Origin: Prevotella sp.
Lineage (GTDB): Bacteria > Bacteroidota > Bacteroidia > Bacteroidales > Bacteroidaceae
Direction: 5' to 3'
DNA: 33,013 bases
Assembly (NCBI GenBank): GCA_021636625.1
Contig: JAJWLX010000035.1
Location: forward strand, 1-33,013
The notes under the pieces are model-generated. The model ran no database searches and was not told the origin of the DNA. It saw nothing but the letters and a program-made list of their open reading frames with translations. Positions within the stretch are counted from its first letter, which is position 1; each line of letters starts with the position of its first letter. A program made the position numbers and the translations under genes. This document shows positions 1 to 7,842 of the stretch, one piece after another.

Positions 1-323
1 GACGAGCTCTTACCATTGTTGATGAATGGTCAAGCATCGGTAAATTATCATTTATTTGTGATGCAGTCTAGGCTTTCTTCTTATAGGAGGCTACACCCTT
101 TTTATGTATTACTTTATACTTTTTGCGTTTCTGTTTAAAAATGCTTTCACACTTTATGTTAACTATCTGTTTCTTAGTTGTTTGAGTGTGAAAGGAGAAT
201 TGTGAAGGGTGAATGTGGGTGATGTGTGAAGAGGGAATAACGGTTATGAGGAGTGAGGAGAGATGATAGGTGCTGAAAGGCGGAAAGATGCTATCTTTTA
301 TCGATTGGTTTGAGTAGTTCTTA

Positions 324-385
324 TAGCTGACTAGAGTCATCCATATAGCTGACCCGGGTCATCTATATGGATGACCCGGGTCAGC
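324..385. repeat. Triplicated GACCCGGGTC palindrome unit
   Basis: Two units form a perfect 16-base inverted repeat, with arms 348-363 and 370-385 and a 6-base loop. Each arm itself contains the 10-base palindrome GACCCGGGTC. A third, slightly diverged unit (AGCTGACTAGAGTCATCC) lies just upstream, starting near 325. The role is unknown; it could be a dispersed repeat or a structured RNA/DNA element. Confidence 0.75.
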
Positions 386-420
386 CAATAACTGGTAGTG
401 TGAATTACTCTCGTAGATAG

Positions 421-464
421 TATCAGCTTCCCCTGTTGGAAATATGAACTTCCCCTGTTGGAAG
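421..464. repeat. 22-base tandem repeat, two copies
   Basis: Two consecutive 22-base units share CTTCCCCTGTTGGAA (427-441 and 449-463). A degenerate third unit begins at about 465 (TATCAGTTTCTGGTG). There is no coding context and the function is unknown. Confidence 0.7.
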
Positions 465-595
465 TATCAGTTTCTGGTGTTTATACTATCATACTTTTCT
501 CCTAAAAATGCCTTCATACTAAACTTGCTGATAATCAGAATGTTTTAGAATGTGTGAAAGCAGAAATAAAGATTGTAGAATATTATAAAAACAAA

Positions 596-628
596 AAATA
601 AGCAGCTGAAAAAATCAGCTGCTTATTT
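596..628 (-). terminator. Rho-independent terminator of ssrA
   Basis: A 14-bp perfect stem (596-609 with 615-628) has a 5-base A/T loop. On the minus strand it is followed by a T-rich run (TATTTTTTGTTTTT). It lies just past the 3' end of the tmRNA. Confidence 0.85.
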
Positions 629-636
629 GCTTATAG

Positions 637-1033
637 GGTGGAGCTGGAGGGAATCGAACCCTCGTCCGCACAAGGAAACCATACGCTTTCTACATGCTTA
701 TTCCAGCCTTCGGTTTTCGAGGTATGACAGGACCTGGACCACCAATCATACCCTTATCCTCTAAAATTTCATCCATGCAACGAGGCGTACATGAACTATT
801 TCCGATTTACCTGCACCGCTTGATCAACAAGATTCGGAACAACATCCGTTGAGCGATGTCTCGTTCCAGCACCCTGTGCTGGAATAAAGCTAGTTTACTA
901 TACTTCGACTAGGCAGCGAGAGCGTAGTTATTTTCGCCAATTAATTTTTTGTTCACTAGGATTAAGGAGGTAGCCAACGAGCCTCCGCATGCTTACGTAC
1001 CATTTCATCTCGCCGTCAAATCCAGTCAACCCC
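637..1033 (-). ncRNA. ssrA: Transfer-messenger RNA (tmRNA)
   Basis: tmRNA rescues ribosomes stalled on broken mRNAs by trans-translation and adds a degradation tag. On the minus strand the molecule begins GGGGTTGACTGGATTTGACG and ends in a tRNA-like half with the T-arm GGGTTCGATTCCCTC. The seven acceptor pairs GGGGTTG/CAGCTCC form with one G-U at position 3 and another at position 5. The CCA end is not fully encoded (ACC then C). The tag frame at 909-938 reads GGC GAA AAT AAC TAC GCT CTC GCT GCC TAG, giving GENNYALAA, a typical Bacteroidetes tag with the protease-recognised ALAA end. Its length of about 397 bases is normal for a one-piece tmRNA. The gene has its own promoter and terminator. 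Confidence 0.97.
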
Positions 1034-1056
1034 GAGATTTCTTGATAACTAGGGTG

Positions 1057-1088
1057 CAAAGATAAAGCGAAATTTTGAAATAACCAAA
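1057..1088 (-). promoter_or_regulatory. Promoter of ssrA
   Basis: On the minus strand a TTTG box (1085-1088) is followed after exactly 20 bases by TATCTTTG (1057-1064). This matches the Bacteroidetes primary sigma consensus (TTTG, about 20 bases, TAnnTTTG). It lies about 24 bases before the mature tmRNA 5' end. Confidence 0.8.
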
Positions 1089-1246
1089 TATATTAGAAAA
1101 TTTCTTCGCTATTTCTTTAAAATATCGGAATATTGCGGTTGAAAGTTGCTTCGTATTAAGAATTGCGGCAGAAAATGGCCAGCGCCGACCTTCGGGATGT
1201 GGCAAATCTACATTACTTAATATAATAGGCTTGCTGAATAATATGT

Positions 1247-2146
1247 CTATATCTCTTCATCGATAAATCGGATGATTTCTTCCTGCTGGTCGGGATGATA
1301 CCAGTGGATTTCGGCATCTCGCTTAAACCAGGTGAGCTGCTTGCGCATGTATTCACGGCTATGCGACTGTATCTGGCGGATGGCTTCATCCTTATCAATC
1401 TTGCCATCGAAATAGGCAAACATTTCCTTGTAGCCCACGGTTCTCAAGGCGGTGAGTCCCTTCTGTGGATATACGCTGCGTGCTTCTGCCTCCAGACCTT
1501 CGTCCATCATCATCAGTACACGCTGGTTGATGCGGTCGTAGAGTTCTGTTCTGTCGCGGTTCAGACCTATCTTGATGATGCGGAAAGGGCGCTGCTTCTT
1601 TTCGGCTGTGCGGAAAGAAGTATAAGTCTTGCCGGTCTGATGGCAGATTTCCAGGGCATGAACCACGCGGCGTGGATTCTTCCTGTCTACTATCGCCCAG
1701 TGCTCCGGGTCCATCTTGTGTAGTTCTTCTACCAGTGCTTCCAAGCCTTCGTCTTCCAGGCGCTGTTTCATCCAGGTACGGATGTCATCCCGCACGGTAG
1801 GAATATCGTCGATACCCTTGCATACGGCATCGATATACATCATGCTGCCGCCTGTAAGCAGCGCCACATCGTGATTCTTGAAGATTTCTTCTTCCAGGAG
1901 ATTCATCACATCGGCCTCGTATTGGGCTGCGCTGTAATAATCTTCGATGTGGTGGTTGCCTACGAAATAATGCTTCACCCGCTGCTGCTGTTCGGCAGTA
2001 GGCGCTGCGGTTCCGATAGGGAGCTCTGCGAAGATCTGGCGGGAGTCGGCATTGATAATAGGGATAGAGAGATGCTCTGCCAGCGAAAGGCAAAGCTCGG
2101 TCTTACCTACACCGGTAGGACCGAGCACTACAATTAAAGTTTTCAT
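1247..2146 (-). CDS. miaA: tRNA dimethylallyltransferase
   Basis: Transfers a dimethylallyl group to N6 of A37 in tRNAs that read UNN codons; a cytoplasmic tRNA-modification enzyme that helps reading-frame maintenance. The 299-residue protein has the P-loop GPTGVGKT at residues 9-16, the conserved DSRQ at 34-37, the GTA(A)P segment near 45-49, and the TGGS(M)MY substrate region near residue 100. Length is normal for the family. Its ATG overlaps the last base of the lpxA stop (TAATG), so it is translationally coupled as the last gene of the lpx operon. No clear terminator follows before ssrA. Confidence 0.95.
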   Translation of the reverse strand: MKTLIVVLGPTGVGKTELCLSLAEHLSIPIINADSRQIFAELPIGTAAPTAEQQQRVKHYFVGNHHIEDYYSAAQYEADVMNLLEEEIFKNHDVALLTGGSMMYIDAVCKGIDDIPTVRDDIRTWMKQRLEDEGLEALVEELHKMDPEHWAIVDRKNPRRVVHALEICHQTGKTYTSFRTAEKKQRPFRIIKIGLNRDRTELYDRINQRVLMMMDEGLEAEARSVYPQKGLTALRTVGYKEMFAYFDGKIDKDEAIRQIQSHSREYMRKQLTWFKRDAEIHWYHPDQQEEIIRFIDEEI

Positions 2147-2916
2147 TATCGGATGATGCCTCGCTGAGAACTCTCTACGAAGTCGATGATGTACTGGATT
2201 TCCTTAGTTACCTCGAGGTTCTTCTTGATTTCCTCGATACCTTCCTTCAGGATGCCCTTGCTGTAGAGCAGGCGATAAGCCTCGTGGATGTTCTGGATGG
2301 TCTCGTTGCTGAAACCACGGCGACGCAAACCGATGAGGTTGATGCTGCAATAGCGGGTTGGCTCCTTGCCGGCAATGATGTAAGGAGGAATATCCTGAGA
2401 GAAACGGCAACCGCCCTGGATCATCACGTAGCCTGCGATGTGGCAGAACTGATGAACGAGAACGTTGGCGCTGACGATGGCGTTGTCATCTACAACCACC
2501 TCGCCGGCAAACTTGGTAGAGTTACCGATAATCAAGCCGCTGCCCAGTTCGCAGTCGTGAGCCACGTGAACAGTCTCCATCAGGAGGTTGTTGCTGCCTA
2601 CCACGGTCTTGCCCTTAGAGGCAGTACCACGAGAGATAGTAACGTTCTCACGGATGCTGTTGTTATCGCCCACCTCGCAGGTTGTCACCTCGCCCTTGAA
2701 CTTCAAGTCCTGAGGCTTGGTAGAGATGCTGGCACCTGGGAAAAATTCATTATTGTTGCCGATACGAGCGCCCACGTGGATGGTAACGCTGTTCTGCAAT
2801 ACGTTGTTATCGCCCAAAACGGTGTCCTTGTCGATATAGCAGAAAGGACCGATAATGTTGTTGTCACCGAGTTTTGCCTCTGGATGAACAAACGCTAATG
2901 GACTAATCTGATTCAT
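2146..2916 (-). CDS. lpxA: UDP-N-acetylglucosamine acyltransferase
   Basis: Catalyses the first step of lipid A synthesis: transfer of a 3-hydroxyacyl chain from ACP to the 3-OH of UDP-GlcNAc in the cytoplasm. The 256 residues form a left-handed beta-helix of hexapeptide repeats (about 5-185) and a C-terminal helical part. The catalytic-base motif is VHVAHDC, with H117 and H120 matching E. coli H122 and H125. VHQFC (H155) matches E. coli H160. The position matching E. coli H144 is E139 (FAGEVVV). It lies 15 bases after lpxC/fabZ and overlaps miaA by one base, so it is clearly in an operon. Confidence 0.96.
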   Translation of the reverse strand: MNQISPLAFVHPEAKLGDNNIIGPFCYIDKDTVLGDNNVLQNSVTIHVGARIGNNNEFFPGASISTKPQDLKFKGEVTTCEVGDNNSIRENVTISRGTASKGKTVVGSNNLLMETVHVAHDCELGSGLIIGNSTKFAGEVVVDDNAIVSANVLVHQFCHIAGYVMIQGGCRFSQDIPPYIIAGKEPTRYCSINLIGLRRRGFSNETIQNIHEAYRLLYSKGILKEGIEEIKKNLEVTKEIQYIIDFVESSQRGIIR

Positions 2917-2931
2917 ATTTCTATCTTATTA

Positions 2932-4314
2932 TTACTTGTTCTTAACAATCTGTGCAGTGAAAGTAGCCTCTGCCACCACCTGGTCGCCTACGAACATATA
3001 GCCCTTCATAGAGCTGATGCCATGACGCACGGGTGCGAGCAACTCCACACGGAAGAGGAGGGTGTCGCCCGGAACCACCTTCTTGCGGAACTTCACGTCG
3101 TCGAGCTTCATGAAGTAAGTGCTCCAGCGCTCAGGCTCTTCCAGCTGGTTCAATACGAGCAGACCGCCACACTGTGCCATCGCCTCTACCTGGAGAACGC
3201 CTGGCATTACTGGCTCCTCAGGGAAGTGACCGGTGAAGAATGGCTCGTTGCTGGTTACGTTCTTAATGCCCACGATGCTGGTAGGACCCATAGCGATGAC
3301 CTTATCAACCAACTGCATTGGGTAGCGATGAGGCAGGAGCTGGCGGATGCGGATGTTATCCATGATTGGCTCCTCGTTTGGATCGTAGATAGGAGCCTGG
3401 ATTTCGTGCTTGCGGATCTCCTTGCGCATGAGACGGGCGAACTTGTTGTTCACGGTGTGCCCCGGACGGGTTGCAATGATGCGACCCTTGATAGGCTTAC
3501 CGATGAGTGCCATATCGCCGATGATGTCGAGCAGCTTATGGCGTGTACATTCGTTCTCCCACTGCAATGGGCGGTGCTGGATGTAACCCAACTTGCTGGC
3601 ATCCATGTGAGGCACCTTGAGATGGTCGGCGAGCTGATCGAGCTGAGCCTGCTCTACCTGGCGCTCGTAGATAACGATGGCATTGTCCAAGTCGCCACCC
3701 TTGATGAGGTTAGCCTGGAGCAATGGCATGATATCGCGAACGAATACGAAGGTACGTGCAGAAGCAATCTCGTCAACATAAGTCTCCATCTTGTCGAGGG
3801 TGGCAAACTGGCTGTTGATGAACTTGCTCTCGAAAGAACACATAGCCGTGATGCTGAATTCCTCGTCTGGAAGGATGGTGATGACAGAACCGTTGTCGTC
3901 CTTCACCTCAATCTTATGACGGATGATATAGTAGTCCTTTTCTGCATTCTGCTCCTGGATGCCTACGCTCTGAATCTTCTCTACATACATGGATGCAGAG
4001 CCGTCGAGGATAGGGAACTCAGGACCGTTTACCTGGATGAAACAGTTGTCGATGCCGAGGGCATAGAGTGCTGACATACCGTGCTCGATGGTAGAGATGC
4101 GGATATCGCCCTTACCGAGTACGGTGCCACGCTGGGTTTCAACGACGTTCTCTGCCACAGCCTGGATGATAGGCTCGCCTTCGAGGTCGATGCGCTGTAT
4201 CTTATAACCGGTGTTCTCTGGTGCAGGATTGAAAGTCACGGTGAGGCTCAAGCCTGTGTGCAATCCCTTGCCGCAAAGAGAGAAGCTACCTTTCAGTGTC
4301 TTCTGTTTTGACAT
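2932..4314 (-). CDS. lpxC/fabZ: Bifunctional LpxC deacetylase / FabZ dehydratase
   Basis: A natural fusion of two enzymes. Residues 1 to about 305 are LpxC, the zinc-dependent UDP-3-O-acyl-GlcNAc deacetylase that commits the cell to lipid A. Zinc ligands are H78 (in STIEH), H259 and D263 (HKLLD); H286 in RPGH is the likely catalytic histidine. Residues about 315-460 are FabZ, the 3-hydroxyacyl-ACP dehydratase of fatty acid synthesis, with HRYP (329-332), H363 in GHFPEEPVMPG and E377. Both halves look intact. The fusion is characteristic of Bacteroidetes and links the two pathways that compete for 3-hydroxyacyl-ACP. Gaps to lpxD and lpxA are 14 and 15 bases. Confidence 0.96.
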   Translation of the reverse strand: MSKQKTLKGSFSLCGKGLHTGLSLTVTFNPAPENTGYKIQRIDLEGEPIIQAVAENVVETQRGTVLGKGDIRISTIEHGMSALYALGIDNCFIQVNGPEFPILDGSASMYVEKIQSVGIQEQNAEKDYYIIRHKIEVKDDNGSVITILPDEEFSITAMCSFESKFINSQFATLDKMETYVDEIASARTFVFVRDIMPLLQANLIKGGDLDNAIVIYERQVEQAQLDQLADHLKVPHMDASKLGYIQHRPLQWENECTRHKLLDIIGDMALIGKPIKGRIIATRPGHTVNNKFARLMRKEIRKHEIQAPIYDPNEEPIMDNIRIRQLLPHRYPMQLVDKVIAMGPTSIVGIKNVTSNEPFFTGHFPEEPVMPGVLQVEAMAQCGGLLVLNQLEEPERWSTYFMKLDDVKFRKKVVPGDTLLFRVELLAPVRHGISSMKGYMFVGDQVVAEATFTAQIVKNK

Positions 4315-4328
4315 AATTATATATAGTT

Positions 4329-5363
4329 TTATTTATTTTTCTTTAATTCTTCAATCTGCTTCTTCAGGTCGTTGAGTTCCTTGTACATCTCAGGCAGGCG
4401 ACGGAAGATGGCCTGTGACTTGAAGTAAGCACGCTGCTCCATAGGAGGAGTACCGATGAGCTGCTGGCCGCTCTTGAGGCTGCCTGGCACACCGCTCTGT
4501 GCTCCGAGGAACACCTTGTCGCCGATGGTGATGTGACCGGCGATACCTACCTGTCCGCCAAACATACACCATTCGCCTACCTTGGTACTGCCGGCTACGC
4601 CCACCTGCGAAGACATCACGGTGTTGGCACCGATGTCGGTATTATGGGCAATCTGAACCAGATTGTCGAGCTTCACGCCCTTGCGAACGTAGGTAGAGCC
4701 CATAGTAGAGCGGTCAACGCAAGTGTTGGCACCAATCTCTACATCATCCTCGATGGTTACGATACCGATCTGAGGAATCTTGTCATATCCATCAGGTCCT
4801 GGAGCGAAGCCGAAGCCATCAGCACCGATGATGCAACCTGCATGAAGAGTCACGTTATCGCCGAGCTTACAGCCGTGATAAATGGTTACGTGAGGGTAGA
4901 TGAGGGCATTCTTGCCGATCTTCACACCCTCACCGATATAAGCGTGAGGATAAATCTGGCTACCTTCGCCCACCTCTGCGCCATCGCTGATATAGGCGAA
5001 AGCACCGACATAGACGTTCTCAGCCACCTTAGCCTTTGGAGAAACGAAAGCCAATGGGTCGATGCCCGTCTTCTTAGGTTTCATTGATTCATACATCTGG
5101 AGCAACTTTGCCACGCACTCGTATGCATTCTTCACACGAATGAGGGTGGTAGAAACAGGATGATCCAATTCCACGTTCTCGTCGATGAGTACGATGCTCG
5201 ACTTTGTGTCGTACACGAAGTGAGTATATTTAGGGTTTGAAAGGAACGAGATAGCGCCTTCCTTGCCTTCTTCGATTTTAGCGAAGGTGTTGACTGTTGC
5301 GTTCTCATCACCTTCCACACGGCCCTGAACGAACTGGGCTATTTGCGCTGCGGTAAATTCCAT
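4329..5363 (-). CDS. lpxD: UDP-3-O-acylglucosamine N-acyltransferase
   Basis: Adds the second 3-hydroxyacyl chain, to the 2-amine of UDP-3-O-acyl-glucosamine; third step of lipid A synthesis. From the ATG at 5363 the protein has 344 residues: an N-terminal uridine-binding domain (about 1-100, with FLSNPKY near 40-46), a hexapeptide-repeat beta-helix (about 101-315) and a C-terminal charged helix that ends in lysines. QIAHN holds the catalytic H240. A TTG three codons upstream (5372) is also in frame, but the ATG fits the family N-terminus (MEFTAAQIA). It is the first gene of the lpx-miaA operon. Confidence 0.95.
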   Translation of the reverse strand: MEFTAAQIAQFVQGRVEGDENATVNTFAKIEEGKEGAISFLSNPKYTHFVYDTKSSIVLIDENVELDHPVSTTLIRVKNAYECVAKLLQMYESMKPKKTGIDPLAFVSPKAKVAENVYVGAFAYISDGAEVGEGSQIYPHAYIGEGVKIGKNALIYPHVTIYHGCKLGDNVTLHAGCIIGADGFGFAPGPDGYDKIPQIGIVTIEDDVEIGANTCVDRSTMGSTYVRKGVKLDNLVQIAHNTDIGANTVMSSQVGVAGSTKVGEWCMFGGQVGIAGHITIGDKVFLGAQSGVPGSLKSGQQLIGTPPMEQRAYFKSQAIFRRLPEMYKELNDLKKQIEELKKNK

Positions 5364-5437
5364 ATTTATCAATCTTCTAGTTTGTTTTACTTAGGGTCTC
5401 CTTGCAAGATTCTCTTTTAGGAAACACATTTTGTTTG

Positions 5438-5445
5438 CAAAAATA
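5438..5445 (-). promoter_or_regulatory. Possible -7 box of the lpx operon
   Basis: TATTTTTG on the minus strand, about 75 bases before the lpxD ATG, matches the Bacteroidetes -7 consensus TAnnTTTG. No good TTTG box is found 19-21 bases upstream of it, so confidence is low. Confidence 0.35.
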
Positions 5446-5513
5446 ACAAAATAAATTTAGATTCTCGTCATTCTTTCGTAATATTTTGCTTTTTTCGCCA
5501 ACAAATGGGTATT

Positions 5514-5557
5514 TTTTAGGCGCAAAGCGTCTTTTTCAAGATACTTTGCGCCTAAAA
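5514..5557. repeat. 14-bp stem-loop (TTTTAGGCGCAAAG)
   Basis: Perfect inverted arms lie at 5514-5527 and 5544-5557 with a 16-base loop. It sits between pyrF and lpxD, both minus. Runs of T flank it on the plus side, but no clean U-tract follows on the minus strand, so a terminator role for pyrF is possible but unproven. Confidence 0.55.
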
Positions 5558-5570
5558 TCTTATTTTTGGT

Positions 5571-5634
5571 GGGGATTGCAAATCCCCAGGTTTAATAGGT
5601 CGAACCTTTTTTACGGCGGATTTCAAATCCGCCG
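5571..5634. repeat. Two consecutive GGATT-AATCC palindromes
   Basis: GGGGATT-GCA-AATCCCC spans 5571-5587. CGGCGGATTT-C-AAATCCGCCG spans 5614-5634. The shared GGATTnnAAATCC theme suggests two relatives of one short palindromic repeat family, placed just 3' of pyrF. Confidence 0.65.
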
Positions 5635-5652
5635 GGACGCCTAGCGGGAGGC

Positions 5653-6498
5653 TTAGCCCAGCTTGGCAAGCTCGGCTGCCATTTCCTCCTGGAGTTCCTT
5701 TGCCTTCTGGCCTGCAACCTCTGCGAAGTCCTCACCGTTGCTAGCGTAGATGATGCCGCGAGATGAATTGACGAGCAGACCGCAATCCTTGATGATACCA
5801 TACTTGCAAACCTCCTGGAGGCTACCACCCTGGGCACCTACGCCTGGAACAAGGAGGAAGTGGTTAGGAGCTACCTTGCGGATGTCCTCGAACATCTGAC
5901 CCTGAGTAGCACCTACTACGTACATCATATTCTCATCGTTGCCCCATTCCTGGCTCTTCTTCAGAACCTTCTCGAAAAGGCGCTCGCCTTCCTTGTCCTC
6001 TGTGAGCTGGAAGTCGTGGCTACCCTTGTTGCTGGTCAAAGCCAGGAGGATGACCCACTTGCCCTCATACTCGAGGAATGGCTTGACAGAATCCTCGCCC
6101 ATGTAAGGAGCTACGGTTACAGAATCGAGATTATACTCCTCGAAGAAAGTCTGGGCATACATCTTGGATGTATTGCCGATGTCGCCACGCTTGGCATCAG
6201 CGATGATGAAGTGGTTTGGATAGTGGCTCTTGAGATACTTGATGGTGTTCTCGAAGGCGATCATACCGTCGATGCCACGGCTCTCGTAGAAAGCCAGGTT
6301 TGGCTTGTAAGCCACACAGTAAGGAGCGGTTGCGTCGATGATAGCCTGGTTGAACTTAAACATCATCTCTGCTTCTGCGCCTTGGATGTCTTCACTCTCT
6401 GTGATGCACTTAGGCAACTTATTGATATCTGTATCAAGACCTACGCACAAGAAACTCTTCTTGGCGAAAATCTGCTCTACAAGTTCTTTTCTGTTCAT
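5653..6498 (-). CDS. pyrF: Orotidine 5'-phosphate decarboxylase (type 2)
   Basis: Makes UMP from orotidine 5'-phosphate, the last step of de novo pyrimidine synthesis; cytoplasmic TIM barrel. The signature DAKRGDIGNT carries D101, K103 and D106, the catalytic Asp-Lys-Asp set. FLCVGLDTD (16-24) is the substrate aspartate strand, and LVPGVGAQGG is the phosphate-binding loop. At 281 residues it belongs to the longer type 2 branch rather than the roughly 240-residue E. coli type. It follows prfA on the same strand after a 217-base gap packed with repeats, so cotranscription with prfA is uncertain. Confidence 0.95.
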   Translation of the reverse strand: MNRKELVEQIFAKKSFLCVGLDTDINKLPKCITESEDIQGAEAEMMFKFNQAIIDATAPYCVAYKPNLAFYESRGIDGMIAFENTIKYLKSHYPNHFIIADAKRGDIGNTSKMYAQTFFEEYNLDSVTVAPYMGEDSVKPFLEYEGKWVILLALTSNKGSHDFQLTEDKEGERLFEKVLKKSQEWGNDENMMYVVGATQGQMFEDIRKVAPNHFLLVPGVGAQGGSLQEVCKYGIIKDCGLLVNSSRGIIYASNGEDFAEVAGQKAKELQEEMAAELAKLG

Positions 6499-6513
6499 TT
6501 CTTTTTAAGTTAT

Positions 6514-6590
6514 TTGAATTTCATATGTTTGCTCCACACTTGATTTCAGATGTTTGCTTCATACTTGAATTTCAGATGTTTGCTCCACAC
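6514..6590. repeat. Three tandem 26-base repeats
   Basis: Units at 6514-6539, 6540-6564 and 6565-6590 follow the pattern TTGAATTTCAGATGTTTGCT plus CCACAC. Unit 2 is one base shorter and has substitutions. They lie directly upstream of pyrF (first unit 15 bases from its ATG), and the third abuts the hairpin element at 6589. Confidence 0.8.
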
Positions 6591-6681
6591 GCCCTGAAAG
6601 GGCAGAAGCCCCTAGCCCAGGGCAACACCCTGGGTAATCATGTCATCAGGTCTGTCGCCCTGTAAGGGCAAAAGCTTTAAA
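6589..6681 (+). repeat. GCCCT/AGGGC hairpin element, copy A
   Basis: Reading on the plus strand there are three small stem-loops: GCCCT-GAA-AGGGC, CCCAGGG-CAACA-CCCTGGG and GCCCT-GTA-AGGGC, ending in AAAAGCTTTAAAA. Close relatives occur at 24927-25019 and 32851-32940, and a partial one at 28038-28063. It is non-coding and lies between prfA and pyrF. Confidence 0.85.
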
Positions 6682-6715
6682 ACTGCGGAGTCACATACGA
6701 AACCTCGGTAGGGTT

Positions 6716-7825
6716 TTACAATTCTGTTTCTTTCAGTTTCTCTGCGTTCTCAGCCACGGTCAAGGCATCAATCATATCCTGGATGTTACCAGCCAGGAAA
6801 CCATTGAGGTCGTGAGTGGTGTAACCGATACGGTGGTCGGTAACACGGCCCTGTGGGAAGTTGTAGGTACGGATTTTTGCACTGCGGTCGCCGGTAGATA
6901 CGAGGCTCTTGCGGCGGCTGGCGATATCGTCAACATACTTCTGGTGCTCACGGTCGTGGATGAATGTATAGAGGCGGCTCAAGGCACGCTCCTTGTTCTT
7001 TGGCTGGTCACGGGTCTCGGTACACTCGATGAGGATTTCCTCTACCTCGCCTGTGTTAGGGTTCTTCCAAGGATAGCGGAGACGTACACCAGACTCCACC
7101 TTGTTCACGTTCTGGCCACCGGCACCTGAGCTTCGGAAGGTATCCCACTTGATGTCACCTTCGTTGATGTTCACCTCAAACTTGTCTGCTTCTGGCAATA
7201 CAGCCACGGTAGCAGCAGAGGTGTGCATACGGCCCTGTGTTTCAGTAGCAGGCACACGCTGAACACGGTGAACACCTGATTCATACTTCAATGTACCGTA
7301 AACGTCAGTACCGCTCACGGCGAAGTCTATTTCCTTGTATCCACCTACTGCGCCTTCAGAAACAGAAGTCACGCTGACGATCCATCCCTTAGATTCGCAG
7401 AATTTCTTATACATATTAAATAGGTCGCCTGCAAAGAGGGCAGCCTCGTCGCCTCCGGCACCGCCTCGGATTTCCATCTGTACGTTCTTGGCGTCTTCTG
7501 GGTCCTTAGGTACCAGCGCAATCTTGATTTCTTCTTCGAGTTTAGGCTGCAGCGCCTCGTTCTCGTTGAGTTCTTCGCGAGCCATCTCTTTCATTTCCGG
7601 ATCGCTCTCGTTGGCAAGGATATCCTTTGCCTCTTTGATGCTGTTCAGGCAGTTGATGTATCGCTTGCGTGCGTCCATGATATCACCCAGATCTTTCCAT
7701 TCCTTGGTGAGCTTCACGTAGCGTGTCTGGTCGGCGATGACATCAGGGTCGGTAATGAGGGTGCTTACTTCCTCGTATCGGCTCTCTAAGCCTTCTAGCT
7801 TCTGTAATATGTTGTTATTATCCAT
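6716..7825 (-). CDS. prfA: Peptide chain release factor 1
   Basis: Recognises UAA and UAG in the ribosomal A site and triggers release of the finished peptide. The 369 residues contain PAT at 192-194, the PxT anticodon-like motif that marks RF1 (RF2 has SPF), the HTS segment at 201-203, and GGQ at 236-238 inside SSGAGGQNVNK. The length is close to the usual 355-360. It starts 17 bases after purM on the same strand, so the two are probably cotranscribed. Confidence 0.96.
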   Translation of the reverse strand: MDNNNILQKLEGLESRYEEVSTLITDPDVIADQTRYVKLTKEWKDLGDIMDARKRYINCLNSIKEAKDILANESDPEMKEMAREELNENEALQPKLEEEIKIALVPKDPEDAKNVQMEIRGGAGGDEAALFAGDLFNMYKKFCESKGWIVSVTSVSEGAVGGYKEIDFAVSGTDVYGTLKYESGVHRVQRVPATETQGRMHTSAATVAVLPEADKFEVNINEGDIKWDTFRSSGAGGQNVNKVESGVRLRYPWKNPNTGEVEEILIECTETRDQPKNKERALSRLYTFIHDREHQKYVDDIASRRKSLVSTGDRSAKIRTYNFPQGRVTDHRIGYTTHDLNGFLAGNIQDMIDALTVAENAEKLKETEL

Positions 7826-7842
7826 TAATTATAATTCTATTT

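Larger units (their letters stand above)
1..595. other. Gene-free left flank with short repeats
   Basis: I find no convincing gene here. A short plus-strand open frame enters from the left edge and stops at a TAG at 69-71; it could be the last 22 codons of a neighbouring gene, but there is too little to identify it. A 90-codon minus-strand frame (68-340) has low-complexity, K/S/T/H-rich composition and looks accidental. The stretch is instead filled with short repeats: paired inverted repeats around CTTTCACACT/AGTGTGAAAG at 144-194 with a diverged second copy at 511-560, GACCCGGGTC palindromes at 324-385, and a 22-base tandem repeat at 421-464. Confidence 0.5.

Noticed and set aside
68..340. 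90-codon minus-strand frame in the left flank
   Set aside because: Low-complexity K/S/T/H-rich product, starts inside the palindrome repeat and spans other repeats; no family resemblance.
324..464. CRISPR array
   Set aside because: The repeats are palindromic or directly tandem, with no unique spacers of constant length and no cas genes.
3022..4074. Long open frame (350 codons) opposite lpxC/fabZ; similar ones opposite pepT (16167-17246) and ugd (27995-29335)
   Set aside because: These mirror the codon bias of strongly recognisable genes on the other strand, have no family resemblance, and two of them lack a fitting promoter.
5364..5372. TTG start three codons upstream of lpxD
   Set aside because: The ATG at 5363 matches the usual LpxD N-terminus, and TTG would add only MIN.
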